Part shown: one piece after another, positions 34,545-47,019 of the stretch | How positions within the stretch are numbered: the stretch's first letter is position 1 | Layout: every line of letters begins with the position of its first letter | Source of the DNA: Calliopum simillimum | Taxonomy: Eukaryota; Arthropoda; Insecta; Diptera; Lauxaniidae | DNA: 64,000 nucleotides | NCBI GenBank assembly: GCA_951812925.1 | Contig: OX638372.1 | Coordinates: 44,204,245-44,268,244, forward strand | Reading direction: 5' to 3' | The notes under the pieces: model-generated | Database searches by the model: none | Told to the model about the DNA's origin: nothing | Seen by the model: the letters and a program-made list of their open reading frames with translations, nothing else | Translations under genes and position numbers: made by a program

Positions 34545-34860
34545 AACTCGGTGAGCATTTATTTCCGTTCATTTAACTTTTCATTTAATAACTCACATAG
34601 AATGTACTAGCATGAACTAGAATGTACTAAAATGTACTAGTATTGTAGTACTAAAATGTACAGATTGTGTTACTAACTGCAAACAGTTACCAATTTTTCA
34701 CAACAGACGGCGCCAAGCGAACTTAATGATCTATACATAGAGCGTTCTTGACAGTAGCCGAAATGGTTGAACACAGCGTTTCTCTCATCAGAAACATGGA
34801 GTCAAGGGTTCGAGCGTGGCTTTTGACAAGAATTAACTAAAACTGATCTGATGAAGCTAT
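34545..34860 (+). repeat. SINE-like repeat with tRNA-Ser/Leu-like head and ACTA repeats
   Basis: 34600-34665 holds several copies of (A)AAATGTACTA(G). 34745-34830 holds GTAGCCGAAATGGTTGAAC (A-box-like) and GGGTTCGAGC (B-box-like) about 55 bases apart, as in tRNA genes with a long variable arm. The same block, inverted and more diverged, lies at 40140-40350 inside the TBCK intron, including the flanking GACGGCGC and GATGAAGCTATATACAT, so it is a dispersed element. Confidence 0.55.
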
Positions 34861-34924
34861 ATACATGTTTATATATGAAAATTTATAAATATGTATGTGA
34901 AAATAGCCAAAACATATGCAGACT

Positions 34925-35285
34925 TGTTCCGTAATCCGGTTTCAATAACTTTTCATTTAGGAGGCATTTTGATGAAAACGGAGAGTAAAACTATAAAAAG
35001 TATCAAAATGTCTTTTGTGGAGAATTACAAGTTCTACAAATAATATTGATTTGTATATACGAAAAAGCAACCGTTTAGGAAATATTCGATTAAAACGAAT
35101 TTTTCGACTTTTTGCGGCTTTTTAAGAATATTTTCTAAGCGGTTACTTTTTTGTTTATGTAAATCCATATCATTTGTAGTATCTGTAATTCTTCACAAAA
35201 GAGACTAATAAATCGTCTCACCGTTTTCTTCGAAAATCCTTCTATTTGAAAAGTAATTGAAATCACGTGAATTTTGGAAAAGGCT
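34925..35285. mobile_element. MITE/foldback, about 360 bp
   Basis: Ends around GTTCCGTAATCCGGTTTC…ACTTTTCATTTAGG are inverted at 35240-35285. The core 35010-35210 is itself a palindrome about 35105 (AAGCAACCGTTTAGGAAATA / ATATTTTCTAAGCGGTTACTT). Confidence 0.65.
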
Positions 35286-35323
35286 TGATGTTATCAATTT
35301 CCATGTCAACACTTAAGGGAACG

Positions 35324-35715
35324 GTCCATTCAGTACGTCGAGTACGTCACTTGGTTTTTTACGGCTGACAGCTAAGTTAAAAATATGAGTTTATATCAAA
35401 TGCGACCCAATCAGTACGTCTCCGTCAACGCAACGTACAAAAGTTGCCCAACTCCCAACTTTCGACGTACTTCGTGTGATTTGACAACCGTAAAATAAAT
35501 TTATTTTCAATTTCATTTGTTGTTTTTTTTTTTCTTTGTCGTTTTTGTTTTATATTGCAAAAATTAAAATTTGAAATTAATATTATAAAAAAAATTGTGA
35601 TGTTTTAATCCGTTTTGAAAGTATTCATTGGGCCAGGCTTCTCCGTCAAATGCGTCGCAGTCAGTTGAAAAAAACGACGTGACGTACTCGACGTACTGAA
35701 TGGACCGTTCCCTTT
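35324..35715. mobile_element. MITE with long perfect inverted ends
   Basis: Left AAGGGAACGGTCCATTCAGT plus ACGTCGAGTACGTCAC; right is the exact inverse at 35678-35713. The core is A/T rich with a T run and AAATGCG(A/T)C motifs near each end. Flanked by TTA/TTTA. Non-coding. Confidence 0.85.
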
Positions 35716-35887
35716 ACTTTCTTCTGTTGTTGAAAAATGTATGTTTAATTAGTTCAATAAAAATTTATCAATTTATATTTCTGTTATAAGTTTTTTGTGT
35801 CAAAATATAATGTGGGCAAATTAGAACTATTGCATGATTTATTGCTCGTCGAGTCACTGGGTGAAAGATATATCCACCACTTCCGAT

Positions 35888-37020
35888 CAGTGTTGCCAGT
35901 AAAATGATTTGAAAAATACCACATTTTACTTAAAAATTTACCTTTTTTGGACAAAAATTACCACTTTAAAAAAAATTGAATAAAACATGAGAGTTACAGG
36001 TTTAACATGAATAATTTAATTTATTGTACCTATTGCTTTCAAAAAAAAAAAAAAAAACAAATTTAGAACAATAAAAAAGATCATAACATTTACTGCATTG
36101 ATTTTTCAGTTTAGTTCATTTAAATGTATGTATATAAAAGCGTATTTTTAAAAACAAATTAATAAAAATTTTTGTAAAATACTTTGATAGGTGATCGACA
36201 TTCACTACATAATCTTTTCCCATTTAATTTCTTTTTTTATTTTTAACATCAGTAACTAAAGAAATATACACTCAGTTTCAGCATTGGAATGGGGCAATAT
36301 TAAAAAATGAAAAGCTAACTTGCAAAGGTTTGCAAATTTTATCATATCGCTAAATTTTTTAAGACGTTGAATTTCGGACCACATTTCATCTATTGGCATC
36401 GAAGAACATTTTTTCTTTTCCTGGTCATTAAAGCAAACACCTGCTTCCTTCTATTCAATAGAAAGTTTTACAATATCAATACCTTTAACTTTATTCGGAA
36501 GTATAGATAATTCTTTTATATTTTTTCTGTTATTAATGTTAAAATGAACTTCCGAATACAAAAACTCCATTTCAGTGAATTCCTTCCTTATCATTGAAAG
36601 AAAGTCTTTTAAACTGTTATAAAAATGCCTTCTTGTAGAACTTTTGGCAACTGTTCCTTATTATAATTGCATCAGAATAGCGCATTTTTGCAATTTCTTT
36701 TTCACATAAAGGTCCCAAAAATGCTTCCTCCAACGTGTATTTTTTGATGTGATAGTTTTTTATCATATCTTTTTGCTCTATCTACAAAAGAAAGGCCTTT
36801 GCAGGTTGGACTTAGAAAATTGTGAGCTATTTCAAGTAATATGTCTAAAGAAGCATTATCATTGCTTTCATTCCAGGGCTCCCGTTTAAGATATTGAACG
36901 AAGTTATAAAAATTAAGTCCGCGTGCAAAATTTACCACTTTTTGTTTTTTCTTACCTTTTTTACCTCAGGAGCTGAAAATTACCCGTTTTAGGTAAATTT
37001 ACCTCTTTTTGGCAACACTG
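35888..37020 (-). mobile_element. hAT-type element with 8-bp target duplication
   Basis: The ends CAGTGTTGCCAGTAAAAT and CAGTGTTGCCAAAAAGAGG (inverted) are bracketed by exact 8-base duplications CTTCCGAT at 35880-35887 and 37021-37028. Eight-base duplications with CAGTG-type ends define hAT insertions. A minus-strand frame (36938-36702) reads …SPTCKGLSFVDRAKRYDKK…, a plausible remnant of transposase-derived sequence, but no complete hAT transposase or dimerisation domain is present, so it is non-autonomous or internally deleted. Confidence 0.85.
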
Positions 37021-37309
37021 CTTCCGATGCCTATATCTCCAAAAATAAATTCCAGGCGACAAACACAAAAACAAGAAATAATACGATTTTAAAACCAATA
37101 CACACTCGATCATATTTGTCATTCAAAAACTCAACAGTTTTGAATGATTGTTCGTAGCGGTCAAAGTATCATTCATGTTTGAAACTCAAACATCCATTTA
37201 CGCTGTGACGTCATACTATCAGTCAAAACAAATATGACCACTGACTGACGAAAAAGAGCGGTCACACACGCAAGCAAGAGCAAAACTGACGAACCTGATC
37301 GATAGTGTC

Positions 37310-37976
37310 CCAACCAACAATTTTATAACCTTTTCAATTTTTATGCTTGGGAAAAGTTAATTTTCAAATGTTTTCATAACATATTTTCAAACGTTTGGAA
37401 AATATTATTTTTTTATTATTTTTAAAATTGATTTGCAAAGTCAAAATCAACAATTGGAAAATTATTTGTTTTCAAACGTTTCAATAACCGTTTTTCAAAC
37501 ATTCGAAAAATTTTTTATTTTATTTTTTCAATGACTTATCGAGCTAAGTAAATCACAAGGCATTTGAATCATAACTGGCACTTTAGGTCAGTTTATAAGA
37601 TTGTCGACTCATAACTTGGAGGTCATAGGTTCGATTCTCAGCAAACATAAACTTTTTTTTATTTTTAATTAAATATAAAAATGTTTGGAAAACATTTTTT
37701 TATGAACATAATAAAAACTAACAAAATGTTAATTGAAAAGTTAAAAAAACAATTTAAAAATATTGAATAAAAAAATCTGGAAAATATTGTATAAAAACAT
37801 TTATAAAAAGCTTGCTCCAAATGATTTTCATAAGCTTGCTATGAAGGGTCCAGTTTCGATTATTAAATAATTAGAATTCAAGAATTTCCAAACACTTTTT
37901 AAGTTAATTTCCAAACGAAATGTTTGCTTCAATAAGCGTATAATAAGTTATTTTCCAAACGTTTATGTTTGTTGGG
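37310..37976. repeat. AT-rich repeat carrying a tRNA-Met-like module
   Basis: Inverted motifs with TTTTCAAACGTTTGGAAAA and CCAACCAACA/TGTTTGTTGG mark both sides. At 37575-37645 (plus) is a tRNA-like module: GGTCAGTTTATAAGATTG (D arm), CTCATAA (anticodon loop, would read CAU) and GGTTCGATTCTCAG (B box), followed at once by an oligo-T tract. Anticodon-stem pairing is poor, so it is not a functional tRNA. Confidence 0.5.
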
Positions 37977-38289
37977 GTGTACTAGACTTTACAATTGTGC
38001 GTGTGGAACGATTTGTATTCATTGACATTTGTTTGTTTTATTTATTATTAAATCCAGTGTTGATAAATTTTTGAAGCGATTTATTTTAAGAGTTGTTTGG
38101 AAAGCAGGCATGAGAGAAATCAGCTGTTTGTCAAAAGATATTGTTTGTGTTGTGCAAATTGAAGATTAAAGTTAAGTTATAAATAAGTGCAAAAATACAT
38201 TACTTAACAAAAATTTAAGTTTTTACAAGTTTCTTAATTAACAATGTCGAGGTCATAATTACTTAAACTATTGAATCTTTTCTGTAACC

Positions 38290-41200
38290 ATGTCGCCAGC
38301 AGTGGCCAAAAATGAATCGCATCTAGCTGCAGTAACATTCTTTGCCCGAACTCATCCTGGAGATGTTTGCGGCAGCAATGGGTTACCGCTCACACCAAAT
38401 TCCATAGCTATACTTGGCAGAGCTCAAAAGTTAAAATCGCTGCGTCATGAAAACCTCTGTCAATATTTGGATGTGGTGCGAGGAAAACATGGTAAGCAAC
38501 GCCCCAAATTAAAAAAAAAAAAATATTTTCACCATGTAAATTTCAGAACGTACCATTGTTGTCTCCGAGTATATAGGAACAACCTTGGAACAAAAATTCC
38601 GTGAAGGTGCAATCAATGAAACACAAATTTTGCGAATTTTCTACCAGGTAGCGAGTGCACTTTTGGCGCTTTCTGACGAAAACTTGGTGGTACACAATTT
38701 GGAACCGAAACACATTTTGCTTGATGAATTAGATAATGTAAAAATTTTCAACTACGGATTATATCATATGACCAATGGTGGCGACTATGTGCCATTTCCT
38801 ATTGGGTAAGAAAGTTGAAATTATTGTAATTGCTTTTAAACATCAAATACTATACTTTCTAGTAATATACGCTATATGCCACCGGAACGTTTACTTGGCT
38901 GCAAAAACAATATCAAAAGTGATATTTGGTCACTTGGTATGCTGACTGCCGAACTTTTGTTAAATACAGTTTTGTGGCCCAATCTAAAAATATCGAATAT
39001 AACACGTAAAATACTCTCCTTCTGCAAGACGCAGTCTAATTTTGAAAAAATTGCACGTGAACATAATCGCTTGGAAGTATATCAACAGCTGAGTGAAGAA
39101 TTGCGTAGCCTAATCGAAAGTTGCCTCTCTGTGGCTCCGTCTGGACGTCCTCTGCCAGCGGAATTGGTGCAACATCAAATATTTCAATCGAATCTCACTG
39201 CCTTCACAGTAACACCATTGCCCAAGTCAAAACAGCTGCTATTGCGTTGTCCACTCGAAGAAATATACTATTGGTGGCAATTGGCTGGTGGCGATGTACA
39301 AGCTGAATTAAAAAAAGAAGGCCTCATACGTAGTGAAGCGCCAATTTTAGCCATACCACAGATTGTCTGTATGAATGGCATCATTGTGGGACCAAAACGT
39401 AGTCAGTCATATTTAATGGATGATCGCGTTGTGCCGTTGCGTTTAAATAACTTGTCTGATCGTTTGCGTAACTTACCGGCATTGGCATATTTTCCATTAA
39501 TACATTCTACGAAATTTGTTCACAAATTTGGTGCTGGAATGGAACAGCTACCATTGGTTATACGTGAAAAGGATATTGAGTATCAATTTCATCGTGTTCG
39601 TTTGTTTTCACGATTGCTCAAGGTTGTCTCATAAATATTTAAAGAAAATTTTGTATAGAAATCTAAATTTAAGCATTTTTATGTTTTTAACAGGGTTATC
39701 CATACACCAGCGATTTAATTCTGAAAGAAGCTGCCGTAGATATACCACCGTTACTGCGTGGACAAATTTGGGCTTGTTTACTAGATGTGATACCAAATGG
39801 TAGCTATGAGAAAATTGACAAGTTCACGCCAACATCTACAGATCGTCAAGTGAGTAATTTGCAGTTCATTCATTAGTTGATCCTTAACTGTCCACAACAA
39901 GACTGATTTGAGTTAAAAAGCCCTGTCGTTTTTGAAATTTTCAAATTAATATCGTTCCATCGTTCCACCACTTAAATTACAATATTCAGCCCGAAAAGTT
40001 TCTGCACAAATTTGATATGAGTAAAAGCTCAGTCTCCAAAACGGTAGCAACAACTTTTAGTCGTTTGTCAAAAGAGTGAAAAATCTTCGTCTATTCCAAC
40101 TCTTATTATAGATGGCTGAACCGGCTGATATAAAGATGTATATAGCCTCAACAGATTAGTTTTAGTTAAATCTTGTCAGAAACCGTTGTCGAACAAGTAA
40201 CTTCGGTTTTCTAATGAAAGAAAACGCGGAGCTTTAACCATTCGGCTATTGGACACAGATAAACTTCTCTGTACAAGATCGCCCCATATGCATAGATCAT
40301 AGGGCTCACTAGCGCCGTCTGCTGTTTAAAATTGCCAAATTGTTTTTAGTTGGTAACACACTCTGGTTAAAACCTACAAGGGCGGATTTCTTGTCCACAT
40401 ACAATGCAAGCTCTCGAAATTACGAGAATTTTAATGTAATGACTGTAAGTGACATTGAAGACATAAAGCAGTAAAATCGGTGCAGTAGTTTCGAAGATAG
40501 GGCTATAGAAACAATCGATGGCCATCGATTTTATTGCAAATAGATAACCGCAATAGGGGCCAAAGCCTCGGGTGGATTTGCCTCTTGTTGAAAGATTGCC
40601 AATGTTCAGCCCGTCCTTAATAAGGAGCGGTAACGAACTCTAGCGACTACCGCCCCATTTCTATATGCTCTGCGCTATCCAAAGTAATGGAAAGCATAAT
40701 TAACTTCTATCCAAAAAGTGGAATCAATGTATCCGTTTTTTGGTGAAAATAAGTTTGGCATAGAGCACTCACATCCAAATTTCTTGCTTTTGGTGTTGGA
40801 AGTTCGCTTGTTCGTTGGATTTCAAATTTCATCCAGCTGTAGTAATTGAAGAACATCTGTTGTTTCACAAACAAATGGATTGCCTCCTCCCACCTATCAG
40901 TATGAATTCAACCAGTCTTGCGCAAACAACAGCTCTTGGTGTTTTTGGGTTATCGATTCAATTCGATCTGAGATGGACCGATCACATATTTAATGTGTCA
41001 AAGGAAGCTAACAAGTGCCTAGCCTTTCTAAAATATAAATTCTAAGAAATATTTCACACCATTCGATCTCCGCTCTATCTTTTTCACCTACATTAGGCGT
41101 AAAATGAAATATTTACAATTCACACATATGGGCTGGCGTATCAGAAACCTCTTTAGAACTGCTAGATCAAGTCCAATAACGTAATAAAACTTATAGGAGA

Positions 41201-43044
41201 TGCAACTGTATCATCATTTATTAATTCTCTAGCGGTTCTCTAATTCTCTAATTGGTTGCGTAACAATTTTTTATCTTTGCTACCATAGGCGTTGCTCAAG
41301 GGCGATACGTGGCCTGGTGCCATCAGTCTGTGTGTTCTCTCGATTTACTAGGGCCACTCACCAAGCCAATCGCTTTTGTGTAACCTTGCTGAATAGAACA
41401 GAGATAACTCTCTCTTTAGCCGCACGGTAAAGTTATGGAACGATCATTCTCAACAGCTTTGACATTCGGTTAATTTAAGACAAATGTTCACACACTACTC
41501 CATCTTTCTTTTTTCCCTATAACCTTTTCCTTTGGCCAGTTCAATGCTTTGTTTTGTATAGGGGTTATCCCCGCTTTGGTCCATATGTTTAAAAAACAAG
41601 ATTTACTATAAAGCACACAAAATAAAATTTTTTTAAATATAGCATACTTATAACATTTTTTAAGATTTAAAAAATAAACTTCCACTATTACTATAAAATT
41701 TCATTAATAGATTGAAGTAGATATACCACGTTGCCATCAATACGATGAGTTGCTATCTTCACCGGAAGGTCATCGAAAACTGAAAAGACTGTTAAAGGCT
41801 TGGGTTACAGCACATCCACAGTATGTTTATTGGCAGGGTTTAGATTCGTTGACTGCACCATTTTTATATTTGAACTTTAATGATGAAGGTATGTGTAAAC
41901 GGCTTGACCGTATATCTTGCTGTTACTTCAAATCATCAACAAATTATCGCTTAAATTATCTTTTAGAACTTGCATTTCTTAGCCTCTACAAATTTATACC
42001 AAAATATTTACAATGGTTTTTCCTAAAGGATAATTCCGCCATAATTAAGGAATATTTATGCAAATTCTCACAACTTACGGCATTCCATGAGCCTACTTTG
42101 GCAAAACATTTGAGTAGCATTAATTTTATACCAGAACTTTTTGCGATTCCATGGTTTCTCACTATGTTTTCACGTAAGTTTATAGTTCGGCTTTTAAATT
42201 TGCGTTACCAAAAATCAATTATTTTGCTAAATGATTTTCAGATGTTTTTCCCTTGCATAAAATTTTACATCTGTGGGATCATCTTATGCTTGGAGATAGT
42301 TCATATCCGCTGTTTATTGGAATTGCAATACTGAAGCAGTTAAAAAATACTCTACTCGCATCTGGTTTCAATGAGTGCATATTACTTTTTTCCGATTTGC
42401 CAGATATTGTGATGGAAAACTGCGTTGTAGAGACACAAAAAATGTATCAGATGACACCAAAAAGCATATCACATCGTCAACATGTACGCCGAGATAATAA
42501 ACCGGGAGAATTTGTATGTTATGCTTTGAAATGAAAATATACATGTATAAAAAAGAATTAAAAAAATATTTTTCCCTTTTAGGACATTACTGCAGATGTT
42601 ACACTTTTAAATTTGCAAACGGAAACGTGTCCACGCATTAGCGCTAGTGATTTCACACATTTATTGCTGCACGTTCCTGATGCAATGATCGCTATTGATT
42701 TACGTAACACCAATGAACATGCGCGCGTGCATATTGCCAATAGCATTAATATACCATTTAGTAATTTACAATTAAATGAACAGCGCTTGGACTATTTGGC
42801 TGTGCCACATTTGGAGCAGTCGTTAGCGGGTCGCATTGTTGTGTGCCTCAGTAATACACATGACAATGCATTGCAGGTAAGCGCTTAAGAACTGAAATAT
42901 AGAATTAATAATCAAAACATAATCATCTTCTCTATTTAGTTTTCCAAATTTCTTGTGGAATGTGGCGTTGAATATGTTTGCGTTTTGCACGGAGGTTTCA
43001 ATATATTGCATACCATTGAGCCAAATATTTTGATTTCTAATTGA
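38290..43044 (+). CDS. TBCK: TBCK: pseudokinase, TBC and rhodanese protein
   Basis: Nine exons: 38290-38491, 38547-38805, 38863-39622, 39694-39849, 41711-41888, 41967-42173, 42242-42513, 42583-42876 and 42940-43044, summing to 2433 bases (810 residues) in one frame. Order: pseudokinase (1 to about 270), linker, TBC domain (about 415-640), rhodanese-like domain (about 700-805), as in animal TBCK, which is slightly longer (893 in human). The kinase HRD is HNL (117-119) and DFG is NYG (136-138), so no phosphotransfer is expected. The TBC fingers are kept: IEVDIPR (R466) and YWQG (Q501), consistent with Rab GTPase activation. In animals TBCK acts in endolysosomal traffic and mTOR-linked growth control, within the FERRY mRNA-transport complex. 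Donors and acceptors are all GT/AG; the donor of exon 3 is weak (GTTGTC) but required by homology. Confidence 0.93.
40140..40350 (-). repeat. Diverged copy of the 34.7-kb SINE-like repeat
   Basis: Read on the minus strand it aligns with 34660-34860: GACGGCGC, TATGATCTATGCATA, AATAGCCGAATGGTTAAAGC (A-box-like) and a decayed B box (GTTCGACAACGG), then GAGGCTATATACATC. It lies in the large TBCK intron. Confidence 0.5.
40560..41510 (+). pseudogene. LINE reverse-transcriptase relic in the TBCK intron
   Basis: A decayed non-LTR retrotransposon fragment in several frames: [20 protein letters not shown] (about 40630-40700), [20 protein letters not shown] near 40950-41010, then YGLAYQKPL near 41130 and a C-terminal [18 protein letters not shown] stretch near 41430. 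Many stops and frameshifts. It is about half of the 1.86-kb intron 39850-41710 and is on the gene's own strand. Confidence 0.7.
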
Positions 43045-43166
43045 TATTTCAATAAGTGCGTGTATCGTCAAGAGAATTCTTTATTGTATTCTTTCTAGAA
43101 AATGTATTAATTCTTGAAGATTATTAGTACAATTAGTACAAGCAAAATAGAACAAAAAAATGAGCA
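43045..43166 (+). other. TBCK 3' UTR region
   Basis: Short A/T-rich stretch after the TBCK stop; no strong AATAAA is seen before the foldback element begins at 43167, so the transcript may end within or just before the repeat. Confidence 0.35.
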
Positions 43167-44422
43167 TCTGGCGATTTTTGGAAAGGTGCTTGAATCGTCT
43201 TGGTTATTGTTAAGCGTGTTTAGCTGAAGCTAAAACTCGATTTGCGGGACACAGGGGGGTGTGCGATAGCCGCCATCTTGAAAAGAAGGGTGTAATGTTG
43301 TTTCTTCATTTACATGGAAGCCGTTAATTTTTTCGGAAAAACACATTGACACTTTTGTGTTGACAAAAAATAGATCTTCATTTTTTATAATAAACTTTTT
43401 ACTCTAACTTTGTTATTTTCCAAGTTATTAACGAAAAATTTAAGGGGTTGTTTTTGTTCAACCTTGAATTGCCATCAAAGTGTTTATTTTACGGAAAATA
43501 TGCTTTTATGCTTTTTTGTAGAGCAGTTTCAGACGAACAAATTGACTTATATTTTGGTAAGGAAAGAGCGTTCATATCTATTTTTGAGTGGAGTCTTTTT
43601 TTTGCTCGACTTGACATCTCCGATTTGTATGAAAATTGGTGAAATGTTAGTAATTGACACACATATTACTGTGGTAAAATTCCGAAAATTTCCAAGATGG
43701 CGGCCACACGAAGTTCGATACAACCTTTGGATACTCACACATTTGAAAATTCATAGCTCCTCGGTTTTCTATTCGATTTTGATGAAATTTTCAGGGTTTC
43801 TGTAGAAAAGTATGTGCTTTTGAAAAAAAAAAAAATAACACTGAAAAAAAAATTTATTTTTGGTGGATAGAAACCTTTTTTTTTTTCAAAGCCATTTTTA
43901 GGGCTTGGTGCACCCATTTTATTTTTTTTAAAATATTTTTATTTAAAAGTAAATTTTATAACAATTATTCTCCGGTCCTCAAATTTATGGTATGTTTTAC
44001 GGTTATGAAGTTATGAGTTTTTGAAGTTGTATATGACAATTTGTTCGTCTGAAACTGCTCTACAAAAAAGCATAAAAGCATATTTTCCGTAAAATAAACA
44101 CTTTGATGGCAATTCAAGGTTGAACAAAAACAACCCCTTAAATTTTTCAGTTTTTCGTTAATAACTTGGAAAATAATAAAGTTAGAGTAAAAAGTTCAGT
44201 ATAAAAAATGAAGATCTATTTTTTGTCAACACAAAAGTGTCAATGTGTTTTTCCGAAAAAATTAACGGCTTCCATGTAAATGAGGAAAGAACATTACACC
44301 ATTCTTTTCAAGATGGCGGCGATCGCACACCCCCCTGTGTCCCGCAAATCGAGTTTTAGCTTCAGCTAAGCACGCTTAACAATAACCAAGACGATTCAAG
44401 CACCTTTCCAAAAATCGCCAGA
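43167..44422. repeat. Foldback element, about 390-bp arms
   Basis: TCTGGCGATTTTTGGAAAGG at 43167 begins an arm of about 390 bases that recurs inverted at 44035-44422 with few mismatches (AGACGAACAAATTG, ACGGAAAATATGCTTTTATG, GGGACACAGGGGGGTGTGCG). The spacer 43556-44034 is unique and A/T rich. No transposase; the frames at 43410-43805 are by-products of the arm. It directly follows TBCK. Confidence 0.9.
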
Positions 44423-45880
44423 CGTTTCCTATTTTGCCTGTACTATATGTGTATTTGTGATTTTACGTTAGTAAAAATATGTTTCTTTTTTTTGTTGTTG
44501 TTGATTCTCAAATAAAACTCCATACATTTTTCTATACATTCTAAAAATTATGATTTTTATTATTAAATCTTAATGTTTATTTTTTTCGTTAACAGCAATG
44601 ATAATGATTTTAATAAAAATTGTAAAAAAATGTAGTTATATTTTGAATATGTAGGTATATATAAAAGTAATAATGGAATATGTTATAATGCAAAGAGTTA
44701 AAATATTGTCATAAAGTCAGTAGCTACTAAAGTGTAAATTACAATTTTTATCAAATCATTTAAACAGAATGAAAAGCAAAGTTTCTAGTATATGTTGGAC
44801 CTTCAAACAAACGGCGATCTTAGACCCGATAAAAAATGAGTATCAGATACGGAATCAGCGAAAAAGTTCATTCATTCAAAAATTTAATTTGTTGTTCATT
44901 GAAATATTGTGGTGATTTTATGTTTTTTTTTTTTTGCCTTAAGTCAGAGTTTTGAATTTGGAACCCTATTATTACATCCTATATGTTTGACGTCTTGGGT
45001 ACTTACTATTTTTCTATGACGAATATATTTCTCGAATAGACCTTAATAGTTTTCAGCAATGTTTACATGCTTGGTTCATTGCGCACAAAAGTATGAATGC
45101 AGAAATTGATTTTAGCAGACTTTTGGCCACATCTATTTCACTCCAACAAAGAAAATGTCAAGAAAACCCATTTGTAGAAATAAACGGTTGATAGATTCTG
45201 AATCAGCGACCCTAAATTAGTGAATAGAAGTTATCGAGATCTCGTTCAGCCAGAAATTTGAATTGTTATTAATTGAAATAATGTGGTGATGCTAATATTT
45301 TATGCCCGAAATAACAGTTTTACATTTGGGACACTATATCTCAAAATTGGAAAACCCTAGATGGTAGATATCTTCAGATAACTATTTTTCTATGGGGCAC
45401 ATTTTTCTCGAAAAGAACACGATAGTTCTCTGGACCGTTTATATGGTATGGCCAAATTGTCAAAAAGGTGCTTATAAAATACTCCATAAAAGCAATAATG
45501 GGGGGACAGGGGAAATTCTTGCTTGAGAAAAATAATTTCTTGATTCAATGTGCCCAACTTTCTCTGAGTCATCAAGAATGTAGGAACTGACTTTTGGGCA
45601 TATCAAATTCACTCCAAAAAGGGGTAAGACACCGCATTGATAGGAAAAATCGGTTGCAAGCGACCTTTCAGAATTTTGTGTTGCACAGTGTAACCTGACC
45701 TGACGTAACGAAACGGATATTCGTGTTTAGGAGATCAAAATACACTAAAACATTTTCAAATCTCTTTGGGTTTATAAAAACTTTAATTTTGTTGTACCGT
45801 GTTATCATCTATTAAACGGTCTTTGAATTTTTTTTGTAAGACTCCTCTTTATTAACATTTTATTTTTATTAAATATTCAC
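44423..45880. repeat. Intergenic, with two diverged tandem units of about 375 bp
   Basis: Units at about 44820-45180 and 45190-45600 share GAATCAGCGA, GAAATA(A/T)TGTGGTGAT, ACTATTTTTCTATG and TTTCTCGAA in the same order. The rest is A/T-rich DNA without a gene. Confidence 0.55.
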
Positions 45881-46133
45881 CCTTATCATGTAACTCGAAT
45901 AGAGATTTTGCTGTCACATACATATTTTGATATCCACGATCGAAATCGAAAATTTATGCAATCAAAATCGAGCCAACCGTTTCAGCAACATGTGGAAAAT
46001 GTAGTCAACAATTATACTTCTGGCAATAGTTGCCTCGTGTGTGGCTGATTCGATTTTGATTGCAAAAATTTTCGATTACGATTCTGGATATAATATATGA
46101 AAGCGAAATCTCGATTCGATTTAGATGATAAGG
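45881..46133. mobile_element. MITE with CACCCTTATC ends
   Basis: CACCCTTATCATGTAACTCG at 45881 is inverted at 46133 and pairing extends about 90 bases with moderate divergence, through GATTTTGATTGCA. Flanked by ATT. A single related end (ACGATAAGGGTG) is seen near 48280. Confidence 0.75.
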
Positions 46134-47019
46134 GTGATTCTTCCAGTTTTGCTTTAGCTCTATTTTTTACATAACTTTATGACATTAAAAGTCCTTTTCA
46201 TTTCTGGGCTTTTTTTATAAAATGGTCATTGATTATGAATATACAATATGAAGCTTTAATATTTGGCACAGATTATTTCTTTTGCAGCTATGGTGTTAGG
46301 ATGAATTTTAAAATCGCTTCTAGATTACATATTTAAAATTACAATAAAATGCACAAATTATCCGATAAATAATTTTCTTTGATTTATGTCCCATTGGACA
46401 TCTCACTGCAACTTGGAAGGCCAATTTTCGGCACTTCGATCGGTTTTGTTTGGGAGTTACTTTACTCACACTCTACTTCATCAAACCATATACATACATA
46501 TATTCAAATGGTGAATGCCTCATTTAAATCGATGTAAAAGTTAATTTTTAGTTTCTGGAAAACTATTTATGTTCCTAAAAGCGCAGTTTGGCGTAACATC
46601 CTAAAAAAATACAAATATCGACATAATTTAAATTAGATTTTAAAGTAAAAGATTAGAGCTTTCAACACTTTATTAGATTTCACGGGTGAACGATATGTTA
46701 TATATAGCTTATAGCTTATATAGCTTAAAAAATAGTAAACAAGGTTGTTTTTACTTTTTACTTTAGGATATCTCCAAAACTATACGCGATAGAGCAATTC
46801 TGAAGACGGATTCGAATTCAGAATCGCTAAAAATAAACAAATAAAATAATAAATGAATAAATATTCCCGAGGAATTTTTCTCAGACTGCCATAATCTGAT
46901 AATAGTTCCCCGAGAAGTGTGATTAATACAAAAATTTAAACACACGTTACAAAGTTCGCCATGGACATGGGTTTAATCCCCGGCAAGGTTGATTTTGTTT
47001 TTTTTTTATACCCTATACC
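46134..47019. repeat. Intergenic with tRNA-like module and hairpin motif
   Basis: 46864-46921 shares TTCTCAGACTGCC and flanking complementary GAGGAA/TTCCCC(G) arms with the hairpin at 3039-3103. 46938-46990 (plus) holds CACACGTTACAAAGTTCGCC then GGGTTTAATCCCCGGC, a tRNA T-arm-like module followed by a T run, similar to the module at 52815-52910 (minus). Confidence 0.45.

Noticed and set aside
37575..37645. A functional tRNA-Met gene
   Set aside because: The anticodon and acceptor stems do not pair; only the B box and loop resemble a tRNA.
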